Source: Hymenolepis diminuta (lineage: Eukaryota; Platyhelminthes; Cestoda; Cyclophyllidea; Hymenolepididae). Taken from it: 64,000 nt of DNA. Positions 27,901 to 40,774 of the stretch are shown in pieces. Each line of letters starts with the position of its first letter. Positions within the stretch are counted from its first letter, which is position 1. The notes under the pieces were generated by a model that did no database searches, was not told the DNA's origin, and worked only from the letters and a program-made list of their open reading frames with translations. The stretch is from assembly GCA_900708905.1 (NCBI GenBank), contig CAADRB010000005.1:1850573-1914572 (forward strand). Direction: 5' to 3'. The position numbers were made by a program, and so were the translations under genes.

Positions 27901-29549
27901 CATCGATGCTTTACAAACCCGATTTCATTCTACTTGTTTAAGTTTTATTTTGAATAAAATTTTAGGTAGCGAAAATTATATTAATTTATTTGTACAAAAA
28001 TAATTTTAATAAATAAATCATATATTTTTAATTGACTTTTAAATTGAGAAATATATGGGGATCTAAATAAAAGGAGCCAATAATATCAAACAAATTGATT
28101 AATAGTATAAATAATTTGATTGAATTTTAGCTAGCTTTTATGCTTAGGTCATTTAATAAAACTAAAATATACAAGGATTCAAAAATTGGATCCTTCTCAG
28201 TTGATCACTAGGATATTACCTTCCATTCCAGTCAAACGCCCCTATTATTTCCATATGATTCGTTGAATAGAGAGGTTTTTCCTCTCTCTACCTGCCCATT
28301 CACAGTGTTAGATAAGTTGATCCCTGTCACACCTTTGCCGAAATCTTAGGTAAATTGATCCCCAATTCTCTATATTCCTCATCTATCACAATGGAAACTT
28401 CTATCTGTTTGATGGTTTTTGAATGCGTAAAAATGGAGGGATGCTCTCGTTAGAGCTCATAATATTGTTAGATCTGTGTGTCATATTAAAATTGTACAAG
28501 ATTTCATGCATTTGAAAGATCGGTCTTAAAGTCTATTTTAGAAAATGTATTTTGTTACATCACTTCCCACATTTAATTGTTTTTAAAGAATTCGATTTGC
28601 TTATCCTTCACTATCCATTCCTTCGTGATTTTCTTTCTGCCAATGTACTTTGTCACTTTCAGTTATTTTTCCCCATTTCTGGGTTATATATATTTTAAAT
28701 TTCACTTGCGTTGACTATTTCCGTTTGGTTGATGCGAGTAGTTTCTTGGAACTGTAACATTCCCAGGGTTTTCCACTGACCAAAGAGTTATCTCCCTCTA
28801 CACTTTACTCCTTCCTTTGGTTTAGAGCCTACTTTGAGTAGAAATAAACTAATAGAATACTCTTACTTAATTGTTACTGTTCTACATTTTTCTCCTCCTA
28901 GCAGCTTATAATTAATAGATGTGGCTTAATTTATCACGCCAATTACTTTTCCTCCGATGTCAAAGCTTTACTCGGAATAGATTCGATAAATAACATTGGA
29001 TCAAACCGTAGCCTTTGAAGATGGTTATTTGGTCTTGACTAAAATCGTGGTGGTGGGTTATTCTCAAATATTAGTTATGCAAATTTTATTATTTTAGTGC
29101 TTCTATTCTTCAAATTATACTTCGCAGTGATTGAATTGGTACGAAAAAGAATTCCCATGAATGAATACCTAGTTCAGTGCAATATTTTGGATTTTATCCG
29201 GGTACTGGCATTCTAAGACATTTGTGATAGAATTTCAAAGAGAAATTGAAATTTTTTGTTTTGTTTTATTTATTTTTGTTTCTATACGTGTAAGAGCTTC
29301 AGTTTAGTCTGATTTAATCAATTCCACTGTCCTAGATTTACCCATTCGATATTTCACTTGTATGGTATATTAAATCGCTCTAGCTTGCGCTGAGCGATAA
29401 TCCTATTCTTTTACTCTTAGAGGGTGTGTAAAGCATCTGAAGACGCCGTACGCACTTTCAGAAAAATAGAAAGTGAAATGGCTAAGAGTAGAAACTCACA
29501 ATTTCTTATAACAAAACAAAAATAATCATAATACCTATTAACTTAAATT
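27901..29549. other. AT-rich noncoding DNA
   Basis: I see no gene, RNA or clear repeat in this stretch. Confidence 0.6.
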
Positions 29550-30440
29550 TTATTCTGCATACCCTCCTTCGACTTCTATCACATACTCAATTAGAATCCG
29601 GTTGTCTTTATTGATGTCCTCCATTTCTCGGACTATTGCTTCCATCAGAGGAGGATTTGTTGTTATGGGGATACCTATTAACTTCCTTTCCAACTACGTC
29701 CCGCTCCACATGTAGTAATCCAAAAGATAAAGGTCTGGTGAGTTAGGAGGTGACCATACGTTTGGTATGACATAATGATGAAAATTCTCAGCCATCCAAT
29801 CCCGAGTTTTGAGAGCTTTATGGGATGGAGCCGACATAGAGTCTTCTTCCATTGGCTACTCTGTCTATCCAAGGTGACTTAACAAGAATGATTTGAAGGG
29901 TCCCGACATGGGCATTTGCATATGCATTAACTCTAAGGCACCTACCATTTCTTAGACTGAATTCTTCATCCTGGTGGAAGTTGTTTGTTCGTCGGAGAAA
30001 AACCAAAGAAACTCCTTTTCTTCTGGAGGTTTCATTTTACTTAAGAGTCGTTTTGCACGCATTCAACGATTCTCTTGAGTTTTTTTTGTCCACATAAACT
30101 GGCCTCACTTAAGAACATATGAAACCTGTATCCGAGGTCTTGATGAACACTATCCCTTATGTATTGTTACTGTTCTTCCAGACACTTGAAGATAGTAGGC
30201 AAGATGTCGTGCATTGAATTCACACGACGTTCGTCCATCATACCATGCACTCTTCACACAAATTTAGGTGTTCTGAGTGACAGAGTGAGTAGGTGTTGAC
30301 AGTGCTGTCTTCTATTGCTCAAGACGGCCAATTCATCTGCACTGTTTTCACTCACTCAGCTCCTTTCTAACTTTGCAAACGGAAGATGTGACAACTTTTA
30401 GAAATCTTGCAAATTCTAAGTCACCGCGTTTGGTTTTTTA
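29550..30440 (-). pseudogene. Fossil mariner-type transposase
   Basis: The minus strand carries a broken Tc1/mariner transposase. From N to C, across frames, it shows an HTH-like part (FARFLKV, SSVCKVRKEL), VHGMMDERRVN, a first-aspartate block FFSDEQ, WIDRVANGRR, and EEDS-xx-APSHKALKTRDW carrying the second aspartate. It continues with MAENFHHYVIPNVWSPP, SPDLYLLDYYMW with the third aspartate, and the family's usual C-terminal ending EGGYAE before the stop at 29550-29552. Allowing for small insertions, the spacing of the last two aspartates suggests the DD37D branch. At least three frameshifts or stops (including one after YYMWSGT) make it inactive. I did not find terminal inverted repeats, so the element ends are unknown. 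Confidence 0.85.
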
Positions 30441-30989
30441 ATAGACACTATTACAAAGCGTGTCCTTTCATTTCATTAGTTGTAGTAGTATCTAGCATGA
30501 GATCTTCTGGTATAAGAAATACATTAATTATTAATCGGGTTAGTATAAAGTACAAGAATATAAGTGACCTCAAATACCTTACGTACCCTGTACTAATATT
30601 GACGACTTCAATCAGAATATTATACTTTCTTTTTTCCAACAAGAACTCAGCCTTCAAGAACTTTCTGTTTATTTTAACAGTTTTGAGAAATTTCAACGGC
30701 TTTCTTATGACACTGATTGCAGATTACAGAAGCAATTTTTCTAAAACACAAGGGACTGAGAGCCGATTAAACAATTTGTTACTCCTCTTAAGTGATAAAT
30801 TTAATATTTTTCTTAAAATGTTTCCAGTAGATAAGTACCAAAGACAATCTAAAAGAGAAGATAAGAAAATCAATGAAAAGTTCACTTATTAGCAAGAAAT
30901 TCGGAATCCAATCAAGGAGTTGCAGAAAATCTGTGAAAATTTCTGGGATTAATCCCACAAGTGGGAAAAAACAACTTATACACTTTCTT

Positions 30990-31560
30990 CCTCTTCAGCT
31001 GGAAGTTAATTTGTGAGGAGTTAATTTGAAGAATTTATTTTCCCCACCATTTTGGTCACGATTGCCTCCTCCTCCCCTTATTTTCCCACACCTGAGCAGA
31101 GTAGAGGAAATGCGACCGTTTAGAGAGGGAGAGTGAGAGTGAGCAGCAGTTGGACAGATGGGGAGACTGGATAGGGGCTTATGCAATTCTCCCCAATGTG
31201 GGCTCAGTCACGGGCGTGAGAAACCAGGGTGGAGCAGAGTTAAATCGGGGGAGGGGAGAAAGGAAAAGCTGAAGAGCTAGGCATGGGAACGCAAAAATAT
31301 CTCTTCAACCAATCGGAAGTTTTAATTTTTGCTCTCCTGTCCGCGCAATTGCCTGGGAACAGCGGTATAATGGACTAACCACAGACTGGGTATTACCATT
31401 AGCAGAAGTAGGAGGTGAAGTTTTAATTAGTTCCAATTTTGAGAGGGGAGAAGGAAGCTGAAGTTTAGAGGATACCTTTACCACCGTCTAATTTTTCCCT
31501 CCCTACCTTCCGTGAATAAAGTGTACCTTCTTGCGGTGAGGAAATGTGTTCAAACGGTGA
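30990..31560. promoter_or_regulatory. GC-rich island with CCAAT motif
   Basis: This block is clearly richer in G and C than the surroundings. It includes purine-rich tracts (about 31110-31140 and 31240-31265) and an AACCAATCGG motif near 31307. A 63-codon minus-strand frame (30995-31186) is low complexity and not convincing. The block could be a promoter or enhancer for an unseen gene; no transcript evidence is available. Confidence 0.25.
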
Positions 31561-32784
31561 AAATTACTTTTTTGAGGATGTGTGAAATCTATTACCCTGC
31601 GGTGACAATAGAATTGGGCGGTAACTTTATAAAAAGAAATGTTATTTTAGCATTGGACTGAAACAACTTTTGCTAGTAGTAAGCTAAATACTACATAAAC
31701 TGCGTATAACTCTTTATTTAGGATTAACTGTGGCGTCCCTGATAGAAATTGTGAAGACCAATTGCTATTTTAATTTGGTTATTTAAGAAGTTATGAGTTA
31801 AATCGAATTAAAAGGACCAAATTATTATTTCTCAGGCTTTGAGGGCATGAGACGATGGTAAAACATTCAGAGAAGATAGCAATAGCTTTAATTATTATGC
31901 GTTGTCCACTCTAAAACATCTTTATTTTTTAAGCCCAGTTTCCATAATTTGACTCCTGGGTTTGGAGTCCGCAAAATTCCTACCTTGGTGACGGGATGAT
32001 TGAATTAATTGGTGATAATGCCACTCCGATTCGTTTGCATCTTCTTACCAACGATAGATAAGAATAGCAAATAAAATTAGCGAAAACATTTAAAATCTCT
32101 AAAGGCTCATTAGATTTCGTTCAGGGTGAACTCTAATCAAATAGCTTTAATAGTATGTATTCTTTTACTCATTAATTCAGCCCTCACAACGTGGTATTTT
32201 GTCTATCTCTAAATTTAAAATGAATTTTCAATTTCGAACAGACTAAGACATGTGTCCTATAATACCCGCACGTGTCACACCGTTTGCGGACGCAAAGAGT
32301 ATCTCTTACCTTGATCAATGCCTGACTAACGATTGATGACATTAGTACCGGTTAGATCTTTGTAACTTACTCTTCTTGTAGGTTAGCAGAGAATACTAAG
32401 TATTTTTTATTAATTTTATTGATTTACTTTGATTATTGAAGTAATTGCAAGGAGAAAATTATCTGAAGACATTTCAACAGAAGGTATGCAACTGCTGTAA
32501 ACCCCTTTTCTTGTTTAGTGGCCAAAATTCAATTTCAGTGGGAACTACTTGAACTAATATCTCCTGACAAAAAGATCTCTAACTAACTCTTGTTTTTAAG
32601 AGTACGATTTACTTAGATTCAAACTTCTCAAATGCGACATAATGGAGTGAAAAATCAATCAAATTTAATAAAATCAAGTTGAATCATATTTGAATGCGTA
32701 CTTTTTTAAATGAAATACTAACTTTAAGATCATCAACGAAAGTGTTAACAACAATTGATTTGGATAAAGAAGGATTGTGTATCT

Positions 32785-32940
32785 TTAAAGAGAAACTCTC
32801 ATTCCACCAACCCTATTCATGACCAGAATTACCAGTGCGATTGGGCGTAACACGTCTGACTGTGCATCGATAGACATCCGTCTTGTGACTCCTGACTCAG
32901 TAGATGTGTACCTTGACAGCTGTGCCATCGGAGCACAAAA
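32785..32940 (-). repeat. tRNA-derived SINE copy
   Basis: Read on the minus strand, it starts with a tRNA-like head (GCTCCGATGGCACAGCTGTC, then GAGTCAGGAGTCACAAG). It continues through the body to GGAATGAGAGTTTCTCTTTA. The head aligns with the 35.2 kb copy (GCTCCAGTAGCGCAGCCGTC). The B box is mutated. Confidence 0.7.
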
Positions 32941-33639
32941 TATCAATTGATATACCCACCATTGTTTTGCAATTGCCAATTTATTACTGTCTTCAGATTA
33001 AATGGTATGGTGAAACTGTCCATCTTTAAGCGTTTGGTTAACGTGGACCATTTATATCATTTTCTAAAAGATCATTAAAAACTTTGGTTCGTGGCAAAAT
33101 AATATTTTTTACAAATCCTCAGTATTTAAGTCCCAGCTCGTTTCAGATGTATTGAGCAGTCTAATAAGAAACTCCTAAATGGTATAGATAATGTCATGTT
33201 ATGATGTTCAAGTGAGAAATAGTTTGGGCAGAATTGGGAGTTAGTGTTTTGGAAGCGTATAAAATGATACAGTATTGACACGCATAATCGAGGCTAAATC
33301 TAAAAATCTCTACCATTGAAGCATATCGATACTTTCTAAGTAATAGTCTGAATATCCGCTATTCCATTTAAAAGTTGTTGTTTTTTTAAATATCCTAGGG
33401 TTGTTTCGATCCGGTTTATACAAGGTCTAGCTCTATTAAACCTCCTAGGGAGTAAAGATACATAATCAGTCATCCTATTTTTTTCTTAAAAAAACGGAAA
33501 ATCTCCATTGATTAGCTGAAATTCCACGCTTAATTAATTAGCTTTCTGTAAATACTACTCAAAAGCTCCAGTATGAACACGTATAATTATAGCTCCAAAA
33601 TAGCATTCCTCATTAGGTCTGCATGACTTCTCTAAATGC

Positions 33640-33780
33640 GTGAACATTTGGTAGAACGCACGCACTCTTCCCAGCAGCCCCAAGCTCAGTGATCGATTGG
33701 TGGATTACTGTCACATGCCTGATTGGTTTGCGTCATTAATCATATTATCGGGTTTTCGGCCTCAAGCTGAAATTTTTGTG
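33640..33780. promoter_or_regulatory. Candidate regulatory patch with CCAAT/TAAT-type motifs
   Basis: A short GC-richer segment with GATTGGTGGATTACTG, CTGATTGGTTTGCG and CATTAATCATATT. It thus has inverted CCAAT boxes and a homeodomain-like TAATCA within 70 bp. It has no repeat match in the window. Function is inferred only. Confidence 0.2.
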
Positions 33781-35208
33781 CAAAGAGAATGATAACTTTT
33801 ACAATATCAGCTTTATTAGTTTTCGCGTTTTATTTTTAAAATACCTTTAATCAGTTTTTATGAAGAAGCACTCAACAGCAAGAAAAAAATCAGTAGAAAT
33901 AATTAAGAGAATTGCTGAATTGTTGGTTAAATTTGGCATAGCCCAAACAAAGTTCAGTTTTCTTGGAGAATTCCCCGCTTCGCGGCATAGCAAAGAAACA
34001 TCCAAGGGTCTCTGTTATCAGCGCCCCGGGCAAATTAGGATAATTAAGATTGTGGGCCTACACCTATTAGACAAATTACAACAAGTAAGATAGAGATAGG
34101 GTGAGAGCTAAGAAACAAAGCAAAACAAACCACTGCAGCCTAGAAGGAAATGCTAACAGCTACTGCGTACAGTATAGACCACTCAAGCACGATCTAATTA
34201 GATTTAGAGGAGTTGGTCTCAAATCACTTATGCACGGGATACATCAAACGTACGCACTCAAACCGGAGAGGGGAGAGGGATGAAGTGGAGACGGGGGGAA
34301 TGTGGACCAGGAGGCGGCAACATTCTAGTTGCGAATTTGTTGTCATTTAACTAAATATAATTATTAGCTGATTAATTATTGTTTCTTTCTCTGAATTCTT
34401 TATCAATATTAACATGAATTAAGTTCAGTACTCAAGTTCTTTAGAAATTCTTGAATAAGCCTATTCTTATTTATTTAATAGAATAAAACGATTTCTAAAT
34501 GTAGTGTGATGTATTGGGTATTTGAAGTGTTAGAAACAAACTCTTTGAATAAACCAAATTGATAAATGAAAGAGAAGAATAAATATAAAATACTATAAAA
34601 ACAAAAGATAAATTTATTTGGTCACTTTGGAATTTGCGCAGTGCACGATTTCTTCTGCTATCAAACAAATTAAAATGGTTTTTTAAATACGCGATTACAA
34701 AATTAGAAATCTCTACAAACTGATTTCTAGCCCAAATTATCACACAGAGTAGTCTTCAAGACTAACTCAACATTTCTTAATAACAAAGGTCATGGTTTTT
34801 AATTTGTTCTCAATCTCTCGAAAGATCTTCGCTTTTCGAGAACGAAATCTTTCGACTTCATAATCTCTTTCATTCAATAATTGTTGAATCTGAAGGCGAC
34901 GCATCTTTGATGAAAGATTTAACTAATCGTCTTATTTCAATCAAACGGATTGAATAATCGACTACTCTGAAAATGTAAACTTTCAACACAGAGAGCACAT
35001 GTAATTTAAAATCTGACATCTCAACGGATAGATAGTGGCAAAATTTGGTCCAACTTTAGTCCAACTTTAGTTCACAAACCTAATTTTTGCATTTTCCTAT
35101 AAAGTTACCGGTCTTGTTTAAATTATAAAAAGCCAGATGTTCATGAGAATAATGCTTTGGTCATGATTAACACGAATCCAGAAGAAAAAGAAGAAGCAGT
35201 AATTTCAA

Positions 35209-35364
35209 GATCGACTTCCAACCCCATTTAGGAAAACGTTTTCCATTTTGGATAAAAACAGAAACCAGCATTAATCTTTCGCTCACTGGATGTGCACTAG
35301 TGGAAATCGAACCCATGACTTCTAACTTCGTTGGCGAGCACATTGACGGCTGCGCTACTGGAGC
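35209..35364 (-). repeat. Best-preserved tRNA-derived SINE
   Basis: On the minus strand it begins GCTCCAGTAGCGCAGCCGTC. An A-box-like TAGCGCAGCCG lies at 35357-35347. A near-canonical RNA polymerase III B box, GGTTCGATTTC, lies at 35313-35303. It ends near 35209 after a unique body (about 80 bp) containing GGAAAACGTTTTCC. The internal A and B boxes identify a tRNA-derived short interspersed element. This copy serves as the reference for the other copies listed here. Confidence 0.8.
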
Positions 35365-38300
35365 TAAGACGACTAGCTACTTGAATAATTATTATTTCCA
35401 CGAATTAAAAGTCATTCATGATTAACTACTGAAGATTAGACCACTGTCTTACTAGGCTACCAGTCGAGGAGTGGAATGCGTCCCATACTCCTTATTTATA
35501 ACAGTTAAATGGGATCACGATGACCACTTTCAACATTTCAATCGTCCACCCAAAGGCAAAGAATGAACTCTAGAATTAAAAATTGTGATTCGGAGTGAGT
35601 TTCAGAGATGTCTTTTTAATCATATTTATTACCCACCCACCATGCATTCAGAATAACAAATTTCACTATGAGTCGCAGATTTCCTGGTGTTTGAGTAGTT
35701 GCAGATTTATAATAAGAAAATTTGTATCATGAAATAGTTTGATTATGATCTGAACAAGAAATAAACTTGAGATCAGATAAGAAACCGAGATCGGGAGGAA
35801 TCCAAAAAGCAGTCAATGCAACGAAAATCAGTAATCAAACACGGATGCACCAAGGATAACGCCTCACCAAATTAATGGCAATACTGAAATGCCATTACTT
35901 AGATATAACTAATATAATTGAGAAGATAAAATAAATTTTTAATTGGGATTTTCATTTGAAAAAGCCAGAAAAGAACACTAATGCACTACTTAGAATGCTA
36001 CCGGTGATCGGTAAGCTTCGCCTTTTAAAAGTCCTGCATTCATGACATTCTCCTAAATGGTTGTGTATGCGAATTCAGTCGTCAAAGTGAATTAGATTCC
36101 GGTTCCCTTTCTCTCCCAATAGTCTTCTATTGCTTCCATTATGTTAGGCAATTTCTGCTTTAATACAAAAAATGAGGGATACCTGTGGAGTTTGGATATT
36201 TCTCCTCTTTTAAAATATTTCCTTATAACCTAAGAGCATTAATTAAGGGGGTAACATCCCGAATAGTTCCTAGGTATCAATCTGCTTAACCAATATTGCA
36301 GTTATAGAGCGTGATTGCAACTCTGTTTTCTCTTACGCAGGGATCAAGTCAAGTTAATGGGCATTTGAATATGACAAATGAGTTTCTTCGACATCAGTTT
36401 TACTATACAACAAGAAAGATGAGATAATTGAATTTATACAGTGGCTAATAAGGAGCATATAAACCAATTTTGTTCCTCTGATAAAATTTCAATGTGATTT
36501 TTAATCGAGAAAAGAGGAGGCGAAATTTGAAATGACTTTTCTCGAGTTCCAGTAGTGATCGCTATCTCTTCATCCAAGAGATTTTTTAAAATTAGAAATG
36601 TAAAATTTTGGGAAGAAAAATGGGCTGGATATCAGTTTTCGTACTATAGCTTATTCAGTCAGTATAGCTACGAAGCATTTAATGGAAAATGCTAATAACG
36701 GGAGACGGATTTGAATATTCTTCGATGCCATGAGCTGAATTTACAAACTTCTCTGAAAGGAAAAATTGTTATTTGGTCCGTTTGAACTTAAGGTCGTATC
36801 AAAGATTAGATTTGGAGGAGGTATGTAGATTTCAATAAAATATTTACTGTGGAAGGGGGAGGGAAGGAGGGGGAGAATAAGGATAAACAGAGGGATTTCA
36901 GTCTTGAAACTAAGATTTCTACATAACTCTATTTGCTGTTAATACCTCTTTGTCCCTAAACACTTCATTCCCCAAGATTTTTGAAAGCGTTTGACTATAG
37001 CTTAGATTTTATGACAGATGAGTGAAAACTGCGTTAGGCGATAGTTTTGAAGATCAATTATTTGTGATAGTTTACATCCAAACTGACCAAGATTAAAGGA
37101 TTGGGTGGTGGCGTTTCAGAGCCGTTAGTGGTATCTTTCCTCTAATGGTCGACAAAGCAGAAATCGCTAGAGCCCATCCAAAATGAACTGTATTTGGCCG
37201 CCTCACTGCTATATTACTGGTTAATCTTGTATACGACTAATCTTCATAGAAGAATCTCTTCGTATTTACTAAAGATTAGACAGCTTCAATAAAATTACAA
37301 TTATTTCTTGTCTTAATAATGTGCTCTCTTAAACAATATAATTTAAGTGAGCTAAAAAATAAATACTTATTATCACCATCAGCTGAGTTAATTTAACTGA
37401 TGTGGAGGAAGAAAATTGTGGGGGTCTGAGCAGAATTCCCAAAATACCTGTGAATAGGAATTGTATCTCAGTCAGTAAATCCACCAGGCTCATTAAAAAA
37501 GCGTTCTCCAAACTTCTTTTTTGTACAGAGGCACAAACTTGAAGCCGCCATGGTAAGAAAATCGGATTGTACACCAATGGGTATCAAACACGTGATCAGT
37601 GACATCACAGATGAACACATGAAATACTCGCCACCGGCACTGGATTTTCCATTATTGTTCTTCCACGCTCATTCCAAGATATGGGCATTGTTCCTTTTTC
37701 TGCCTGGTCTGAACACTCATTATCATAGTAAGGTCTACATTACGGTATACTATTACACCAGAAGCGATATAGCTTTGTATAACCGAAGAAAGTTGAAAAT
37801 GATGAAATATTGGTTACTTTGGAATTTATTTATATCATACTGTCATCTTTGTATTTCAATAATACTATTTCTGCACGAATTTTAATGAATTCAGATTGGC
37901 CAATAACTGGGACATACATAATAAGAGGCGCTTTCAAATAGTGAGCAATGCCTTCTTGAAGAAGAAAATGATTAATTTCTGTAAACAAGGGAGGGAGGGG
38001 GCTACTGTTGTCCTCCTGAAGTGAAAATTTATTCAAGTCGGCGCCTTTAAAGTGGCCATTGACTTGAGTGTGTTAGGGAAGCTTAATAGCAATTGAAAAA
38101 TAGTGGTACGAGTGGTATTGAATTTTTTATTTATTCTTAATATAAAGGGATTAAAAGAGATAAAGTACGCAGTACACGATTCAGATGGTCATTCAAATGC
38201 CTAAATAGGAGTTGTTAAGAAGGAATATTTTGTTAGTTTGTTAGATTTTATATTTAATCAGATGCGTTATCTCTCCGATGATTTTTTGAAATATCTAAAA

Positions 38301-38509
38301 AAATTTCATTGCCAATATATTGAAAAATTAAATGCAAAATAAAAATTAACCGTTAGTAATTGAATGACTTGAATGGAAAGCTTTAAAATCATTATTTTAA
38401 CTCCACAGCAATTCACGATGTCAAAATTAACCGCTATTTATATAAATTTATCGGCTTCATAAACACCAGTACTATTTACTATTTTGTGCAAAATACTATT
38501 CGAAGCACA

Positions 38510-38784
38510 TCTTGTGCAACAACTCAGGCCAAGAGGGTCTGATTTATCGAAATGTGAAAGACATCATTATTTATATAGTCTTGATACTATTAATTTAGTG
38601 TGTTCCATACCTTACAGCTCTCTAACTCCCGAACAGCCTGTGATCCCTCGATGTAGTGCAACAACGCGAAAGAAATGATCAAAATATTATCCTCCATGTG
38701 CTACCAGGATTCGATGACATTTCTCTCGTCTCCCAATCGATCTCGCAACAAAAACGGACGGGTGATCAAATCAACAAACGGACG
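38510..38784 (+). mobile_element. 3' internal end of a Ty3/gypsy element
   Basis: This stretch matches the 3' internal part of the defective gypsy copy at about 48427-48663. Shared blocks are ACTCAGnCCAnGAG, CAGCTCTCTAACTCCCGAAC, CAGCCTGTGATCC and CGTCTCCC. It leads directly into the LTR at 38785, so it is the 5'-truncated 3' end of another copy. Only the C-terminal tail of the polyprotein and the pre-LTR region remain. Confidence 0.75.
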
Positions 38785-39091
38785 TGTTACATATAAGAAA
38801 ATAATATTTTCTCCAAAATGTTTCTTATATTTAAGATCCTTTATTTTCCATCTCCTAATTCATGCTTTTTAAATTCCTTTAATTCGAACGAATTTATTCA
38901 CATTACGGTTGTAAATGGTGCATAATATAAATCGACCTATCGATACGGAAGCGTGAGTTTTATTTTAATATAGTGGTTTGGGTCGTTTTGAATTAGGGTG
39001 TTTTCGGATCATATTTGTAATTGGTGCAATGTCTAAGAGAATCTTAGAATCCTTCGGTATCCTTCAGAGAATAGCAGATCATCATAATAAC
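38785..39091 (+). repeat. Ty3/gypsy LTR, 3' LTR of truncated copy
   Basis: It starts TGTTACATATAAG and contains the family's conserved CATTACGGTTGTAAATGG and ATAATATAAATCGACC (TATA-like) blocks. It ends near AGATCATCATAATAAC; other copies end GATCATAACA. The end is slightly rearranged and no target duplication is visible because the element is truncated. Confidence 0.8.
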
Positions 39092-40297
39092 TTAATTCGT
39101 ATCTAAATAGAATACTTAGTAAAGTGGAGGACCATTCATTGAATTACAGGAAGTAAGCTGCTTTTCTGCACTGAAAAAAAGTTATTAAATCGACCAGAAA
39201 TTTACGATAAAACCAACCAATCATGGTTGAAAAATCCAGCAAATATCATTGCTACTTATTGAAGTCTTAAAGCCAAGCTTTTAAAGATTTCCACGTAACA
39301 ATGATAAGACAGGTCCTATCCGTATGTTAGACTTATCCGAAGATAATATAGTATTAAGTAACTTACAAGAATCTCAGTTATTGCCAAATATTTCTGGATG
39401 TCTAAATTTTTGTTAATAATGAGTAGTTGGAAATTCATCTTTTTCACTATATTCATGTTTTAGCAGTTATAAAATAAATCATGACACACTGATCAAGAGA
39501 TCATTGAAAAAAATTAACAAATACTGCAAATGATTGCTAAATAGACTTAAATAATGTCAAACTTTTTATACTAAATGAAATGAATGAAAAGAAATGTTTC
39601 AGAAATGATCCTAGATTCAACAGCCACTACCTACTGCCAAATTCAATGCAAGCCAATGTAACGGCAATTTATAAAAAAGCGTGATTTTCTTTAGTCTAAT
39701 CAGGAGCAACATTGGAGGTTATACAAAATGTCGTGAAAGTTTTGATTCATTAAGTCTCGTGAGTTTTAACGTGTCGTCTCGAATGCAATTTTAGGGTAGC
39801 TTAAGTTGCTGATCTGGGACTGTTAATCTTTAATCACTGAGTTTGTTTTCTTTTTATTAAAACTACTACATGCTGATATACTCAACTTTTATCATAGAAA
39901 ATATAGGAAAACAACTTTGAGTTGCATTATTAAACATTAAGATGAAGTAAATTTTAATTGTCAAATGCTCAAAGCTGTTGTGTGTATGAAAAATTAATAC
40001 ATTAGGCCGATTTTCCCGAAATATGGGTAAATCATATAAGTTCATTGATTTTTCAAGTGGATAGTCCCATCTATACCCACTTGTCATACAATTTATCAAA
40101 TAGAGTTAAATATTTTGTTACAATCTTAAAAATAATAACAATTAATTCTTAAATATATTTATTACAACTAAGTCATACAAATGCAATATTTACAAGATGA
40201 ATAAAAAATTTTTAAAAATGGCCGTCTTCGGATTTAAGTGAACACTCTGGGCAGCGTTAATTTGAAGTAAGGGGGCTATAGTGAAGTATAAACAGAA
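39092..40297. other. Upstream flank of the E2 gene
   Basis: AT-rich noncoding DNA before the E2 start codon. I see no clear TATA box or initiator at a fixed distance and no pyrimidine-rich splice acceptor next to the ATG. The AG just before the ATG sits in an A-rich context (TATAAACAGAAATG). Confidence 0.5.
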
Positions 40298-40774
40298 ATG
40301 TCAACGAGAGCACGAAGAAGGTTAATGAATGACTTTCGTAAAATCAAGCAAGATCCACCACCGGGAGTTTATGCTGTACCTCAAGACGATAACATTCTTC
40401 GTTGGCATGCAGTCATCTTGGGAGCTGACGGCACACCATTCGCAGATGGCATTTTCAAATTAGTAATGGAATTCACCGAAAATTACCCCAACGTCCCTCC
40501 TAAAGTCACCTTCGTGACCAGAATGTTTCATCCAAATGTTTACGCTGATGGTGCTATCTGTCTTGACATTCTGCAGAATATGTGGTCATCCTCTTACGAT
40601 ATCGGCTCTATCCTAACATCCATCCAGTCCCTTCTTGGTGACCCCAATCCGAACTCCCCCGCTAATACAGTTGCTGCCGAGTTATATGAAGAAAATACCC
40701 GTGTATACGAAATGAAAATTCGGGAAACTGTTGAAGAATCCTGGAGGTGTGATGACCCTATTGAGCCCGCTTAA
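40298..40774 (+). CDS. E2 ubiquitin-conjugating enzyme, UBE2A/UBE2B (Rad6) type, single exon
   Basis: An intact 158-residue frame covers the whole UBC fold with no intron. The N-terminus [13 protein letters not shown] is the Rad6/UBE2A-UBE2B signature (MST-ARRRLM-DF). The HPN motif (FHPNVYADG) is followed by the catalytic cysteine in ICLDILQN at residue 88. Next come [16 protein letters not shown] and DPNPNSPAN, the latter containing the serine that is phosphorylated in Rad6 homologues. The product is expected to take activated ubiquitin from E1 and, with RING E3s of the Rad18 or RNF20/Bre1 type, modify PCNA and histone H2B in the nucleus (family knowledge). Differences from the usual vertebrate sequence include QNMWSSSYD instead of QNRWSPTYD and a short acidic tail (DDPIEPA). 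The lack of introns could mean a retrocopy or the ancestral state here. It converges on COG6 and ends about 140 bp from the COG6 stop. Confidence 0.96.
   Translation: MSTRARRRLMNDFRKIKQDPPPGVYAVPQDDNILRWHAVILGADGTPFADGIFKLVMEFTENYPNVPPKVTFVTRMFHPNVYADGAICLDILQNMWSSSYDIGSILTSIQSLLGDPNPNSPANTVAAELYEENTRVYEMKIRETVEESWRCDDPIEPA

Larger units (their letters stand above)
31561..38509. other. Gene-free DNA with SINEs and GC-rich patches
   Basis: No supported exon. Two of the best SINE copies lie here (32785-32940 and 35209-35364). GC-richer patches occur at about 33640-33780 and 34000-34320, and there is a G-rich purine tract near 36850-36880. Open frames such as 37550-37885 lack motifs and splice context. 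Confidence 0.55.

Noticed and set aside
30407..30892. A 161-codon plus-strand open frame, the longest in the window
   Set aside because: It is AT-driven (rich in K, N, I, F, L), has no motif and starts inside the mariner fossil. The opposite strand is also partly open.
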